DNA of 64,000 nt from Microbacterium fluvii. GTDB taxonomy: Bacteria; Actinomycetota; Actinomycetes; Actinomycetales; Microbacteriaceae. Below the pieces are notes generated by a model. That model made no database searches. It saw only the letters and a list, made by a program, of their open reading frames with translations, and was not told the origin of the DNA. This document shows positions 63,011-64,000 of this stretch, in pieces. How positions within the stretch are numbered: position 1 is the stretch's first letter; every line of letters starts with the position of its first letter. The position numbers and the translations under genes are program-made. The stretch spans positions 372,001-436,000 of the forward strand of contig NZ_JAOPFX010000002.1 of the NCBI RefSeq assembly GCF_025515205.1, read 5' to 3'.

Positions 63011-64000
63011 ACGCGAACCTGCTCACCGTTCTGCGCGACCGCTCGTACCGCAAGCTCTTCACCGCCCAGGTGATCGCACTTCTCGGCACGGGCATGCTCA
63101 CCGTCGCGCTCGGACTGCTCGCATTCGAGCTCGCCGGCGAGAACGCGGGCGCCGTCGTCGGCACGGCGCTGACGATCAAGATGGTCGCGTACGTCGGCCT
63201 TGCCCCGATCATCGCCGCCGCCGTCGACCGCCTGCCACGCAAGACCGTGATGATCGGCGCCGACGTCGTCAGGGCGCTGATGGCGCTCGGGCTGCCGTTC
63301 GTCACCGAGGTGTGGCAGATCTATGTGCTGATCTTCCTGCTGCAATCGGCCTCGGCGACCTTCACCCCGACGTTCCAGTCGACGATCCCCAGCATCCTCA
63401 CCGACGAAGGCGACTACACCAAGGCCCTGTCGCTGTCGCGCTTGGCCTACGACCTCGAGGCGATCGTCAGTCCCATCGTCGCGGCGGCGCTGCTCACCGT
63501 CATCTCTTACAGCAACCTCTTCGCCGCGACCGTCATCGGGTTCCTGGGCTCCGCGACGCTCGTCCTCTCCACCGCCATCCCGCCGCGCGCTGTCGGCCCG
63601 GTCGCGATGAGCTTCTGGCGGCGGACCATCGAGGGGGTCCGCATCTTCGCGCGCACCCCCAGCCTGCGGTTCCTCATGCTGATGAACGTCGTCGTCGCCT
63701 CCGGCACGGCGCTCGTCCTGGTGAACAGCGTCGTCTACATCAAGAGCGTCTTCGCTCTGGGCGACAGCGCTCTCGCCGTCGCCTATGCCGCCTACGGAAT
63801 CGGATCGCTGCTCGTCGCACTGAACACCCCACGCCTCGTCGACAGGCTCGGCGTCGCGCGGACGATGCGCGCGGGCGCCGTCGTCATCGTCGCCGGGCTC
63901 GCCGCCGCGCTGGTCTTCACGATCGCGATCGGGGCGGGCATCGCCTGGTGGCCGCTCCTGGTCGTCTGGGCCGTGCTCGGCGCCGGCACCTCGCTGATCA
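63007..64000 (+). CDS. MFS transporter (NreB/efflux type), 5' part
   Basis: The frame from the GTG at 63007 stays open to the window edge (331 residues visible), so the gene is cut. Translation gives an MFS protein: LLTVLRDRSYRKLFTAQVI at the start, VALGLLAFELAGENAGAVVG, the intracellular loop VDRLPRKTVMIGADVVRALM and the second-half loop NTPRLVDRLGVARTMRAG; at least nine membrane spans are present. The GTGA overlap with the ArsR gene and its His-rich C-terminus suggest metal or drug efflux, possibly nickel; substrate uncertain. Confidence 0.85.
   Translation, partial: MNANLLTVLRDRSYRKLFTAQVIALLGTGMLTVALGLLAFELAGENAGAVVGTALTIKMVAYVGLAPIIAAAVDRLPRKTVMIGADVVRALMALGLPFVTEVWQIYVLIFLLQSASATFTPTFQSTIPSILTDEGDYTKALSLSRLAYDLEAIVSPIVAAALLTVISYSNLFAATVIGFLGSATLVLSTAIPPRAVGPVAMSFWRRTIEGVRIFARTPSLRFLMLMNVVVASGTALVLVNSVVYIKSVFALGDSALAVAYAAYGIGSLLVALNTPRLVDRLGVARTMRAGAVVIVAGLAAALVFTIAIGAGIAWWPLLVVWAVLGAGTSLI

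Overview
The window is high-GC, densely packed bacterial chromosome. GTG starts, ATGA/GTGA stop-start overlaps, many leaderless-looking promoters (a TANNNT box about 6 nt before the start codon), actinobacterial-type sugar ABC importers without their own ATPase and the F420/LLM-type oxidoreductases all point to an actinobacterium, most likely Microbacteriaceae (a Microbacterium-like soil or plant-associated organism). The family call is inference from style, not from a marker gene.

Layout. 1-2.5 kb: end of an LLM oxidoreductase, then a leftward group (DUF1801, VOC, AraC, TetR). 2.6-5.7 kb: GH3 beta-glucosidase with a TetR-type operator on its promoter, and an alpha/beta hydrolase. 5.8-10.2 kb: Leloir galactose genes galK-galT and galE around a divergent LacI-type regulator, with a shared palindromic operator. 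10.3-11.5 kb: glycerate kinase carrying an in-frame minisatellite. 11.7-22.5 kb: xylose/xyloside locus (ROK repressor, sugar-binding lipoprotein, two permeases, GH3 enzyme, LacI regulator, xylA, xylB). 22.5-27.9 kb: phosphoglucomutase, an unknown lipoprotein, prephenate dehydratase, PhzF-like protein and an LLM oxidoreductase. 27.9-36.6 kb: a 716-residue membrane protein of unknown function, then a LacI regulator with a GH13 alpha-glucosidase and a second sugar ABC importer. 36.6-37.8 kb: a DUF559 (PD-(D/E)XK) nuclease-like gene bracketed by two near-identical 63-bp palindromes. 37.8-42.8 kb: diacylglycerol-kinase-like protein, serS, HAD phosphatase, tRNA-Ser(UGA), LCP cell-wall protein, tRNA-Ser(GCU).

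Beyond tRNA-Ser(GCU) lies an accessory-looking catabolic block (43.0-57.3 kb): a DUF1593 nucleoside-hydrolase-like protein, an epimerase/SDR with a C-terminal zinc-knuckle-like motif, a LacI regulator with three copies of its probable operator, an MFS sugar transporter, and GH3, GH2, GH43-like and GH78 (alpha-L-rhamnosidase) enzymes in one tightly spaced run. It probably handles a small rhamnose-containing plant glycoside. 57.4-61.0 kb: a CitA/DcuS-like two-component system divergent from a DctA carboxylate symporter. 61.0-64.0 kb: TetR divergent from a saccharopine-dehydrogenase-like protein, then ArsR and an MFS exporter cut by the window end.

How it fits together: the window is dominated by sugar uptake and glycoside breakdown units, each with its own local repressor and visible operators. 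Several different families of 60-90 bp palindromic repeats sit at gene ends. The most unusual arrangement is the nuclease-like gene flanked by one of those palindromes. No CRISPR array, rRNA, transposase or replication origin was found.
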